From Bacillota bacterium (GTDB lineage: Bacteria; Bacillota; Clostridia; Lachnospirales; Lachnospiraceae), in assembly GCA_023392995.1 (NCBI GenBank), contig JAEWMZ010000136.1, positions 1 through 15,020 of the forward strand: a stretch of 15,020 nucleotides of DNA, given 5' to 3'. Within the stretch, counting starts at the first letter, position 1. Each line of letters begins with the position of its first letter. Below, piece after piece: positions 1 to 6,171 of this stretch. The notes under the pieces are model-generated. The model searched no databases. It worked only from the letters and a program-made list of their open reading frames with translations, and was not told the origin of the DNA. A program made the translations under genes and the position numbers.

Positions 1-86
1 ATAACGATAATAAAGGTGATGTATTTTTTAAAGCCATACGAGGATATGATGCTGAGAACAATAAAATATTTGAAAGCGAGTACTAA
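1..86 (+). CDS. 3' end of an unidentified gene (partial)
   Basis: A reading frame open from the window edge (first full codon at position 3) runs 27 codons to a TAA at 84-86. Its C-terminal tail is hydrophilic and ends in IFESEY, with a composition typical of a soluble protein terminus. A second frame, from position 1 to a TGA at 91-93, is also open but gives a less protein-like sequence. The piece is too short to assign a family or to prove it is coding. No intrinsic terminator is visible between it and the next gene. Confidence 0.4.
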   Translation, partial: NDNKGDVFFKAIRGYDAENNKIFESEY

Positions 87-194
87 ACTTTGAACTGACA
101 ATGAGCAGCGGACCCATGAATAAATAATGATTCTATTGTAATTAGTTATCCTTTATTTTCATATCTCTACATAAATTTTAAGTAAGAAATTAAT

Positions 195-1211
195 TTGGGT
201 GAAAATGATTTGAAGCTGGTATTAATCGACAAAGTCATGCTGTGTTTTACGATCGTGTTCCTGTTCATTCTTACACTCCTATTGGTTCAAAGCACAAAGA
301 AGCCAAACGATACTCAATTGGTCATGGGAGGAACCCTTAATACGCAAGCAGCAGAAGCACAAGAGAAACAATTGATCAGTAAATCCGAGGATGTAGAAAT
401 CTATTTCAGGCCTTCAAATTTACCGGTATTAAACAATCGAAGAATTGATCTGGATGCAGCTGGTACAGGTTTAGAGGAGCAAAAGAAGACTTCTGGGATT
501 AAGCTGCCAAAGGAACTAACCGCAGCACCGGAGGAGACTATTGTGAATTACTTCAGTGTTCTGCGTGACGCTGCAAACCCGGAAGAGGGCAAAGATGCAG
601 GCTGCGGGACGATTGGAGAAAGCAAAACACCCTACCCGGTGGCCTATCAGTTTCTGTCCTCGGCGTATCAAAAAGAGCTGCCCTATAAAAAGTACCTGGA
701 TTCCTTTCAAAATATTTTACATACTAGCTTAATTAAATACCGGGAGGTACCAGCTGCTGATAATTCTAAGGATGCTCTGCGTTATTTTGTAGAACTGGAA
801 ACTATCGGAGGCTCGGAGGGGCACGGAGCCAACTTTACATATTATTACGGCTTTGTAGATTTAGTGAAGGAAAATAATCAGTATAAAATATCGAATTTGA
901 ATTTTACACCTGAGGATTATCTTTGTGCCCCCTTCCACGGGTGGTCCTACGATGCGGAGACTTCGGTTGCAATTCGATATGGGGACTGGTGCAAGCTGAT
1001 AAAGGAGCAGTATCCGGCAGCACAGGAGGGCTACATTAAAAATGTTTATTTTTCTGGAACCGATGGCAGGGATTATAGGATAGAATTCGTTCAATTGACC
1101 AATGATACTGATGTTGAGATAGCACAGTACCGAAGTAATGCAAAAGGTGACTGGGAAAGAATAACGCTTAAGCCGGAGGAATGTTTGGAGAAAAATAAGG
1201 ATAAGCAATAA
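195..1211 (+). CDS. Membrane-anchored protein of unknown function, possible NTF2-like extracytoplasmic domain
   Basis: I do not recognise a named family. The protein (338 residues if TTG 195 is the start) has one hydrophobic segment at about residues 15-31 (LCFTIVFLFILTLLLV) and then a long hydrophilic region, which suggests a membrane anchor with the bulk of the protein outside. From about residue 110 a stretch beginning PEETIVNYFSVLRDA, followed by YPVAYQFLSSAYQKELPYKKYLDSF-type spacing (written here only as an outline), resembles the start of NTF2-like/DUF4878-type domains in secreted Firmicute proteins; this is a weak resemblance. The start is uncertain. TTG 195 has no good ribosome site, TTG 210 has a GGGTGA about 8 bases upstream, and the first ATG is at 237, just before the membrane segment. 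It stands alone, with gaps on both sides, and no neighbour indicates its role. Confidence 0.75.
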   Translation: MGENDLKLVLIDKVMLCFTIVFLFILTLLLVQSTKKPNDTQLVMGGTLNTQAAEAQEKQLISKSEDVEIYFRPSNLPVLNNRRIDLDAAGTGLEEQKKTSGIKLPKELTAAPEETIVNYFSVLRDAANPEEGKDAGCGTIGESKTPYPVAYQFLSSAYQKELPYKKYLDSFQNILHTSLIKYREVPAADNSKDALRYFVELETIGGSEGHGANFTYYYGFVDLVKENNQYKISNLNFTPEDYLCAPFHGWSYDAETSVAIRYGDWCKLIKEQYPAAQEGYIKNVYFSGTDGRDYRIEFVQLTNDTDVEIAQYRSNAKGDWERITLKPEECLEKNKDKQ

Positions 1212-1212
1212 G

Positions 1213-1320
1213 TACAAATAGGTAATTGCGAAAACTATTTTATTTTGCAATTACCTAAATAAGTACAAATATATGCGAAGTAAGAGCGCAACTCTACGGA
1301 GCGTTTATTGTATATTTGTA
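1213..1320. repeat. Two inverted repeats with three copies of TACAAATA upstream of the XRE gene
   Basis: The first inverted repeat is TAGGTAATTGC (1219-1229) with GCAATTACCTA (1247-1257), 11 of 11 matching. The second is TACAAATATA (1264-1273) with TATATTTGTA (1311-1320), 10 of 10 matching. The octamer TACAAATA occurs directly at 1213-1220 and 1264-1271 and inverted at 1313-1320. Neither hairpin has a T-tract, so they do not look like intrinsic terminators. The rightmost arm overlaps the candidate -35 of the XRE gene, as expected for an operator, although a short non-autonomous repeat element is an alternative. Confidence 0.55.
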
Positions 1321-1336
1321 AGGAATCAGTTATGAT
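1308..1336 (+). promoter_or_regulatory. Candidate sigma-A promoter for the XRE/GIY-YIG unit
   Basis: TTGTAT (1308-1313) and TATGAT (1331-1336) are separated by 17 bases. The predicted start near 1343 leaves a very short leader, because the GGAGG ribosome site lies at 1346-1350. The -35 box overlaps one arm of the TACAAATA inverted repeat. Match to consensus is moderate, so this is an inference. Confidence 0.35.
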
Positions 1337-1358
1337 AACGTGGATGGAGGAAAGATAG

Positions 1359-1952
1359 TTGGATTCGGATAAAATGGGGATGTTGCTGCTCCGCCTTCGA
1401 AAAGAGAAGGGCTTGACCCAGAAGGAGCTTGCCAATCAAATGAATATCAGTGATAAAACAATATCGAAATGGGAAAGAGGAATGGGATACCCGGATATAT
1501 CCTTTTTGGAGGTGCTGTCTCAAATGTTCCAGGTAGATATTGAGCGGATTTTGTCGGGGGAGCTGGAACCTGATCGTGCCCAATCCGGCAATATGAAAAA
1601 GGTGAAATTCTTTGCCTGTTCTCACTGTGGAAATATCATTTATAATACTGGCAATGCTGACATTTCCTGCTGCGGACGTAAGTTGTCAAAGTTGACGGCT
1701 AGGCCTGCGGATGATGCCCATAGGGCAGCAGTGGAGGATGCCGGTGATGATTACTATGTTACCTTTCCTCACGAGATGAACAAAGATCATTTCATCTCGT
1801 TTGTAACCTATGTGACTCATGATAAGATTCTATTCCTAAAGCTTTATCCGGAACAGGAGCCGTCAGTTCGTCTGCCCAAGGCGCTTTGCGGCAGGCTATG
1901 GGGTGGAAATCTGTATTGCTATTGTAATCAGCATGGGCTATGGCTGCTATAA
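1359..1952 (+). CDS. XRE-family HTH regulator fused to a desulfoferrodoxin (superoxide reductase-like) module
   Basis: Probable redox- or superoxide-responsive transcription regulator. Residues about 6-64 form an XRE/Cro-type helix-turn-helix (RLRKEKGLTQKELANQ, then ISDKTISKWERG). Residues 84-115 match the desulforedoxin-like iron domain, with Cys87, Cys90 (CSHCGN), Cys104 and Cys105 (CCGRKL) as expected FeS4 ligands. Residues about 116-197 match the superoxide reductase Fe-His4-Cys domain. His121, His138 (FPHEM), His144 (KDHFISF), Cys189 and His192 (CNQHGLW) line up with the five known ligands. The catalytic-site lysine next to the first histidine (E-K-H in Desulfoarculus) appears replaced (D-A-H), so the module may sense rather than turn over superoxide. 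The start is TTG 1359, with GGAGG 8 bases upstream. The next gene follows after 18 bases, suggesting one transcript. HTH-desulfoferrodoxin proteins may already exist in databases; function here is inferred. Confidence 0.85.
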   Translation: MDSDKMGMLLLRLRKEKGLTQKELANQMNISDKTISKWERGMGYPDISFLEVLSQMFQVDIERILSGELEPDRAQSGNMKKVKFFACSHCGNIIYNTGNADISCCGRKLSKLTARPADDAHRAAVEDAGDDYYVTFPHEMNKDHFISFVTYVTHDKILFLKLYPEQEPSVRLPKALCGRLWGGNLYCYCNQHGLWLL

Positions 1953-1970
1953 GAAAACAGAGGTGTTATT

Positions 1971-2315
1971 ATGGAAGGAAATACAAAAAAAGATTTACAG
2001 ACACAATATAAAAACAGAACGGTAATCGGTGGGATCTATAGTATCAAATGTAATGGAAGCGGTCAGGTATGGTTAAAGTCCGCAAAGGATCTTCAGGGGC
2101 AGAAAAATCGTTTTGTATTTTTTACCTCTACGAATACCTGTCCGGAGCCAGGTATGCGCTCGGATTGGGAAAAATACGGAGCCTCTTCCTTTGCTTTTTC
2201 TGTTATGGAAGAGATTGAAAAAAAGGAAACTCAAACAGAGCGGGAATTTAATGAGGACTTGAAGCTATTACTTGAACTGTGGAATGAAAAAAAGAAAGAA
2301 GAGGAACTGAAATAG
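1971..2315 (+). CDS. GIY-YIG nuclease family-like small protein, probably degenerate active site
   Basis: This 114-residue protein resembles the compact GIY-YIG proteins common in Clostridia. The first motif is visible as GGIYSIKC (residues 20-27, with G21-I22-Y23). The second motif, normally YIG or YVG, reads VWL (33-35), so the second active-site tyrosine is missing. R47 could be the helix arginine and E80/E81 the metal-binding glutamate, but I cannot confirm the alignment. The conserved-looking core NTCPEPGMRSDWEKYG (55-70) seems typical of this subgroup. The C-terminus is a charged helix (LELWNEKKKEEELK). ATG 1971 has GAGGTG upstream. It lies 18 bases behind the XRE-desulfoferrodoxin gene and is likely cotranscribed with it. 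DNA cleavage is doubtful; a DNA-binding or structural role is possible. Confidence 0.65.
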   Translation: MEGNTKKDLQTQYKNRTVIGGIYSIKCNGSGQVWLKSAKDLQGQKNRFVFFTSTNTCPEPGMRSDWEKYGASSFAFSVMEEIEKKETQTEREFNEDLKLLLELWNEKKKEEELK

Positions 2316-2338
2316 AGATTAATTTGTTGAAAATCATC

Positions 2339-2386
2339 TTAGGGTTGTTGCAAAGGCGGTGAAAACCACTTATGTAACAACCCTAA
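2339..2386 (+). terminator. Hairpin after the GIY-YIG gene, likely terminator
   Basis: TTAGGGTTGTT (2339-2349) pairs perfectly with AACAACCCTAA (2376-2386). Three more pairs, including one G-U, extend the stem inward, and GGTGAAAACC inside forms a GNRA-capped hairpin. Only a weak T-rich tail (ATTTAATATT) follows, so termination may be partial. It lies 23 bases after the stop codon. Confidence 0.55.
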
Positions 2387-2425
2387 TTTAATATTAGCAA
2401 AAGTAGCTGCTAGGATTCGCTGATT

Positions 2426-2525
2426 TTCGTTAAAATATAATTATATTCGTTAAAACTTGATTTTATGATTATGTTAAAAGTTAATAAGAAAAAGTGATTG
2501 AGTTTGTGGGAAAGGTATACTCAAT
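2426..2525. repeat. Direct repeats and an inverted repeat upstream of the hppA promoter
   Basis: TTCGTTAAAA occurs at 2426-2435 and 2446-2455, exactly 20 bases apart, and GTTAAAA recurs at 2473-2479. ATTGAGT (2497-2503) is inverted as ACTCAAT (2519-2525). The 20-base phasing places the two decamers on the same helix face, as for a bound regulator, but AT-rich sequence makes chance repeats possible. No gene is seen between 2316 and 2798. Confidence 0.35.
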
Positions 2526-2549
2526 TATAAAAAAAATATAAACTTGTAG

Positions 2550-2578
2550 TTGAAAACTTACAAGGAATCTTCTATAAT
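2550..2578 (+). promoter_or_regulatory. Near-consensus sigma-A promoter of hppA
   Basis: TTGAAA (2550-2555) and TATAAT (2573-2578) are separated by exactly 17 bases, giving a predicted start near 2585 and a leader of about 210 bases. The -35 lies between CTTGTA (2543-2548) and TACAAG (2559-2564). The -10 lies within CTATAATTT (2572-2580), which repeats inverted as AAATTATAG (2595-2603). Both could be operator half-sites. Confidence 0.75.
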
Positions 2579-2601
2579 TTACTTGTATATAAACAAATTA
2601 T

Positions 2602-2698
2602 AGGAGATTGTAGAACTCTTAAACTGCGGTGGTTTTTCATACAATGAATACAGGATTCTGAATGGATTTTATCTGTGCTGCCTTAGGTGCAGCCGCAG
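2602..2698 (+). promoter_or_regulatory. Structured 5' leader of hppA with potential pseudoknot and competing helices
   Basis: AGGAG (2602-2606) can pair with CTCTT (2616-2620), with one G-U. Its loop contains ATTGTA (2607-2612), fully complementary to TACAAT (2640-2645), giving an H-type pseudoknot. Downstream, TCTG-T-GCTGC (2672-2681) pairs with GCAGC-CG-CAGA (2689-2699). CTGCGG (2624-2629) is complementary to CCGCAG (2693-2698) and would compete with that hairpin. Alternative pairings in a long leader suggest an RNA switch. I cannot match it to a known class and folding was not computed. Confidence 0.35.
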
Positions 2699-2798
2699 AA
2701 TTGAGCAAAAGGAATTTATATTTATTGCATGAAACATTTCACAGCCTATACTGTTTCGAAATCCGCTATAAACTAATCATACTTGGAGGTATTACTTT

Positions 2799-4883
2799 AT
2801 GAATGCAATTTATTTTGTAGCAATGGGTTCATTATTAGCACTTATCTTTGCGTTTTTCATGTTTCTCCGTGTAAAAGGGCAGCCCGAAGGGTCGCCGGAA
2901 ATGATTCGTATTTCAGCAGCAGTAAAAAAAGGAGCGAATGCTTATCTAAAACGCCAGTATACCGGTGTGGCTATCTTCTTCGCAGTAGTTTTTTGTATTT
3001 TATTATTGATGGCCTTTAATGGGTTCTTAAGCTTTTTCACACCCTTCGCATTTTTGACCGGCGGTTTTTTCTCCGGACTTTCGGGATTCATTGGGATGCG
3101 TACGGCTACAATGGCGAATAACAGAACTGCAGAAGGGGCTTCTCATAGCTTGAATAAGGGACTCAGAGTAGCCTTCTCTGCCGGTTCGGTTATGGGCTTT
3201 ACCGTGGTTGGTCTTGGACTTTTAGATCTATCCATCTGGTATTTGATTCTGAATGGAGCATTCCATGATCTGCCCACAGATCAGCGTATTACTGAAATAA
3301 CTGCGAATATGCTTACCTTTGGTATGGGTGCCTCCAGTATGGCGTTATTCGCCAGAGTAGGTGGCGGTATCTTCACAAAGGCGGCGGATGTTGGAGCTGA
3401 CTTGGTTGGTAAGGTTGAAGCTGGTATTCCAGAGGATGATCCACGTAACCCGGCGGTTATTGCAGATAATGTAGGTGATAATGTAGGTGATGTGGCAGGA
3501 ATGGGTGCGGATCTTTACGAATCCTATGTAGGCTCAATTGTTTCTACCGCAGCCCTTGCTGTTGCTGCCGGTTATGGTGTAAAAGGAGTATTTGTACCAA
3601 TGATGATTGCCGCTCTTGGTGTTCTGGCATCGATTATTGGAAGCTTTTTTGTAAAAACAAAGGAAGGCGCTTCACAGAAGAATCTTCTTACGGCACTTCG
3701 AACAGGAACCTATATCAGTGCAGTTATCATTATCATTGCAGCGTTCTTTGTAATCAAACTATTATTGCCGGAGCATATGGGACTTTATGCTGCGATTCTT
3801 TCCGGCTTAATCGCGGGTGTATTAATTGGAGCTATTACAGAATATTTCACCTCAGATACATATAAACCCACTAAGAAGCTGGCAGATGCCAGTGAAACAG
3901 GTTCTGCTACCATTATTATCAGTGGTTTATCCTTGGGTATGCTTTCAACAGTGGCACCTGTTGTTATCGTTAGTATTTCTGTGCTTGTCAGCTATTACTT
4001 TACCGGTGGCGCTAATGATTTTAATGCTGGACTTTATGGTATTGGATTATCTGCTGTTGGTATGTTATCGACCCTCGGTATTACTCTGGCAACCGATGCA
4101 TATGGACCAATCGCTGATAATGCCGGCGGTATTGCTGAGATGACTCATATGGATGCAGCAGTAAGAGAGAGAACCGATGCTCTGGATTCTCTCGGTAACA
4201 CCACAGCGGCTACTGGAAAAGGCTTTGCCATTGGCTCAGCAGCTCTGACAGCCCTTGCTTTAATTGCGTCCTATATCGATAAAGTACATCAGATTAAACC
4301 GGATTTAAATCTGGACTTGGCGATTACTAATCCGAAAGTGCTGGTTGGCTTACTGATCGGAGGAATGCTGCCCTTCTTATTTGCTGCACTTACTATGGAT
4401 GCGGTAGGTAGAGCAGCTCAGTCCATTGTAATAGAAGTTAGACGTCAGTTTAAATCCATCGTAGGCATCATGGAAGGAAAGGCGGAACCGGATTATGCTT
4501 CTTGCGTTGATATGTGTACCAAATCAGCACAGAAGCTGATGGTTGCCCCGGCTTTAATAGCAGTAGTTATTCCAATTGTAATCGGTCTGATTATCGGAGC
4601 AGAGGGAGTATCTGGTCTTCTTGCAGGTAATACGATTACGGGCTTTGTACTTGCTATTATGATGGCTAATTCCGGCGGAGCCTGGGATAATGCGAAAAAA
4701 TACATAGAGCAGGGTGCGCATGGCGGAAAAGGAAGCAGCCAGCATAAAGCGGCAGTGGTTGGTGATACCGTGGGAGATCCATTCAAGGATACTTCTGGTC
4801 CTTCCATTAACATATTGATTAAGCTTACTTCTATGGTTTCCATTGTATTTGCAGCACTTGTCTTAACCTATCATATATTATAA
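2799..4883 (+). CDS. hppA: Membrane-bound K+-dependent ion-translocating pyrophosphatase
   Basis: Hydrolyses inorganic pyrophosphate in the cytoplasm and couples this to Na+ and/or H+ export across the membrane. The 694-residue length and many hydrophobic segments fit the family's roughly 16 helices. The substrate-site motifs are present: EDDPRNPAVIADNVGDNVGD (about residues 210-229) followed by GMGADLYESY, a second acidic cluster DAYGPIADNAGGIAEM (about 432-447), and GDTVGDPFKDTSGPS (about 651-665). GNTTAATGKG (about 465-474) has alanine and glycine at the two positions that mark the K+-dependent subfamily; K+-independent enzymes carry a lysine at the first. The glutamate in LYESY is consistent with Na+ pumping, but the ion cannot be settled from sequence. 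ATG 2799 follows GGAGG (2785-2789). The gene is monocistronic, between a strong promoter and a terminator. Confidence 0.97.
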   Translation: MNAIYFVAMGSLLALIFAFFMFLRVKGQPEGSPEMIRISAAVKKGANAYLKRQYTGVAIFFAVVFCILLLMAFNGFLSFFTPFAFLTGGFFSGLSGFIGMRTATMANNRTAEGASHSLNKGLRVAFSAGSVMGFTVVGLGLLDLSIWYLILNGAFHDLPTDQRITEITANMLTFGMGASSMALFARVGGGIFTKAADVGADLVGKVEAGIPEDDPRNPAVIADNVGDNVGDVAGMGADLYESYVGSIVSTAALAVAAGYGVKGVFVPMMIAALGVLASIIGSFFVKTKEGASQKNLLTALRTGTYISAVIIIIAAFFVIKLLLPEHMGLYAAILSGLIAGVLIGAITEYFTSDTYKPTKKLADASETGSATIIISGLSLGMLSTVAPVVIVSISVLVSYYFTGGANDFNAGLYGIGLSAVGMLSTLGITLATDAYGPIADNAGGIAEMTHMDAAVRERTDALDSLGNTTAATGKGFAIGSAALTALALIASYIDKVHQIKPDLNLDLAITNPKVLVGLLIGGMLPFLFAALTMDAVGRAAQSIVIEVRRQFKSIVGIMEGKAEPDYASCVDMCTKSAQKLMVAPALIAVVIPIVIGLIIGAEGVSGLLAGNTITGFVLAIMMANSGGAWDNAKKYIEQGAHGGKGSSQHKAAVVGDTVGDPFKDTSGPSINILIKLTSMVSIVFAALVLTYHIL

Positions 4884-4911
4884 TTTGAAGTAAGGATGTT
4901 TTAATTTAACA

Positions 4912-4954
4912 AAAAAGTGCCCAGATGAGCAGTACAGCTTTCCGGGCACTTTTT
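4912..4954. terminator. Bidirectional terminator between hppA and aroE
   Basis: AAAAAGTGCCC (4912-4922) pairs with GGGCACTTTTT (4944-4954). The GC core with A-tract on one side and T-tract on the other works on both strands. It lies 28 bases after the hppA stop and 18 bases beyond the aroE stop on the opposite strand, so it serves both converging genes. Confidence 0.9.
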
Positions 4955-4972
4955 ATTACGGGTAATCTCTTG

Positions 4973-5956
4973 TTATGACTTAAGGCTGTCGAAGAGCTCC
5001 TGATATACCTGATCAATCAAAGCATCCTCTAGCTTTTTATCTAAGAAATACTCGATTGCTTGCTTTGCCTGTGCTACAAGCATCTCAAGCCCAGTTACTG
5101 CCTTAATTCCAAAAGCTTCCGCTTGAAGTGCAATCTTTGTTTTCAAGGGATTGAAAATAACATCTACGACTGCTTCGCACTTTGCAAAAGTGGTAAGGTC
5201 CAAGGGAGAGGCTTCCAGGTTAGGGTACATTCCAAGGGGAGTAGTATTGACAATAATAGCAGCATCTGTATGCTCGGCGTAGCAGATATCATAGGAGATC
5301 ATTTTAATCATATCCGATGCTTTAGTAAGGTGTTCCCGGGAGGCAATCCTCAAAGCTTCGGAGAGAGTATCCTGGGAAAGATTAGTCTTATTGGAATTAG
5401 CCTCAGTAAAATTAGCCTCAGTAAAATTAGCCTCCTTGGAATTAGCCTCAGAGAGGTTCACCTCGGTAAGATTCGTTTCAGTGAGAGTTGCTTCAGAGAG
5501 ATTATCTTTGCTTGTATTCGCTTCAGAGCCTTTGCGGCTAACAACCAGAATCTCAGCAGCACCCAAATGCTTTAGAACAGCCTGCACCGTCTGAGAGGTT
5601 CCGCCGTTGCCAAGAACCAGGCACTTCTTTCCCTGAATTGGAATATGATTGTGAAGGAGCATATATTTGAAACCATAAAAGTCAGTATTATATCCAACAA
5701 AATATCCATTTCTATTCACAATAGTATTAACCGCACCAATCTCTGCCGCCAGCGGATCAAGTTCATCCAGGTAAGGAATTACTTCCTGCTTATATGGTAT
5801 GGTAACGTTAATGGCTGAAAAATTCTTCTCTTTCATAAAGGGGGCAAACTCTTCCCTGGAAAGGGGTATTAAATCGTAAGTATAATCTGCTAGCTTCTCA
5901 TGAATTACCTTGGAATAGCTGTGTCCCAATTTCTCTCCAATTAATCCGTATCTCAT
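4973..5956 (-). CDS. aroE: Shikimate dehydrogenase with a pentapeptide-repeat-like insertion
   Basis: Reduces 3-dehydroshikimate to shikimate with NADPH in the aromatic amino acid pathway; cytoplasmic. The substrate domain shows GHSYSKVIH (11-19, with the shikimate-binding serines S13 and S15), NVTIPYK (50-56, catalytic Lys56), AVNT (75-78) and GYNTDFYGF (88-96, catalytic Asp92). The nucleotide domain shows GNGGTSQ (116-122) and SRK (140-142), in place of the usual NRT/SRS NADP loop. TTPLGMYPN (238-246) and LEMLVAQAKQAIEYF (290-304, with Gln296) complete the fold. The protein has 327 residues, against about 270-290 for typical AroE. The excess is eleven five-residue repeats at 144-198 of the form (S/T)-E-A-N-(L/F), inserted directly after the NADP phosphate loop. 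All catalytic residues seen are intact, so the enzyme is probably active. ATG 5956 has GGAG 7 bases upstream. Confidence 0.95.
   Translation of the reverse strand: MRYGLIGEKLGHSYSKVIHEKLADYTYDLIPLSREEFAPFMKEKNFSAINVTIPYKQEVIPYLDELDPLAAEIGAVNTIVNRNGYFVGYNTDFYGFKYMLLHNHIPIQGKKCLVLGNGGTSQTVQAVLKHLGAAEILVVSRKGSEANTSKDNLSEATLTETNLTEVNLSEANSKEANFTEANFTEANSNKTNLSQDTLSEALRIASREHLTKASDMIKMISYDICYAEHTDAAIIVNTTPLGMYPNLEASPLDLTTFAKCEAVVDVIFNPLKTKIALQAEAFGIKAVTGLEMLVAQAKQAIEYFLDKKLEDALIDQVYQELFDSLKS
5361..5525. repeat. 15-bp tandem repeat array inside aroE (11 units)
   Basis: Eleven 15-bp units encode AroE residues 144-198. Near-identical copies are TTGGAATTAGCCTC at 5391 and 5436 and GTAAAATTAGCCTC at 5406 and 5421, so the four central units run A-B-B-A. 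Outer units have diverged. The period is a multiple of three, so gain or loss of a unit keeps the reading frame. In the protein register A-N-(L/F)-(S/T)-E the units fit the pentapeptide repeat consensus A(D/N)LXX, which in known proteins folds as a right-handed beta-helix with four pentads per turn. Eleven pentads would make just under three turns. Confidence 0.9.
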
Positions 5957-5980
5957 TGTAAATCTCCAATCTGTTTTAGG

Positions 5981-6012
5981 CTGCTCTAATTACAAAGCAG
6001 TAATTAGAGCAG
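5981..6012 (+). terminator. 13-bp perfect hairpin with T-tract, terminator-like on the plus strand
   Basis: CTGCTCTAATTAC (5981-5993) and GTAATTAGAGCAG (6000-6012) pair perfectly around a 6-base loop, followed on the plus strand by TATTTTTTATTT. No plus-strand gene lies upstream except the antisense of aroE. On the minus strand the hairpin sits in the leader 25 bases before the aroE ATG and has no T-tract after it. It may block antisense transcription or act as a 5' hairpin of aroE mRNA. Confidence 0.6.
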
Positions 6013-6171
6013 TATTTTTTATTTATAAGTGAATCAGTTTACAGATGCATTCTTGTTTTTGTTATAGTATAGCAGGGCTTTCGTAAAATTACAGCTATTG
6101 AGTTATGACTTGCCATGTTTATTTCAGAGGACATCATGCCCGCAGCTTCTGTAACATTCTGTTCGATTGCC

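Noticed and set aside
2601..2665. Fluoride riboswitch before hppA
   Set aside because: A GGAGAT start, a TTAAAC and a loop-to-downstream pairing recall that class, and pyrophosphatases are known targets. The conserved GATGG loop and the downstream CTGATGA segment are not present, so I do not call it.
2783..3019. 78-codon open frame overlapping the hppA start
   Set aside because: It is out of frame with hppA, whose family match and ribosome site are clear.
5060..5594. Plus-strand open frames of 171 and 67 codons opposite aroE, both with five-residue periodicity
   Set aside because: A 15-bp repeat yields pentad periodicity in every open frame. These lie antisense to an intact aroE with clear catalytic motifs and have no ribosome sites of note.
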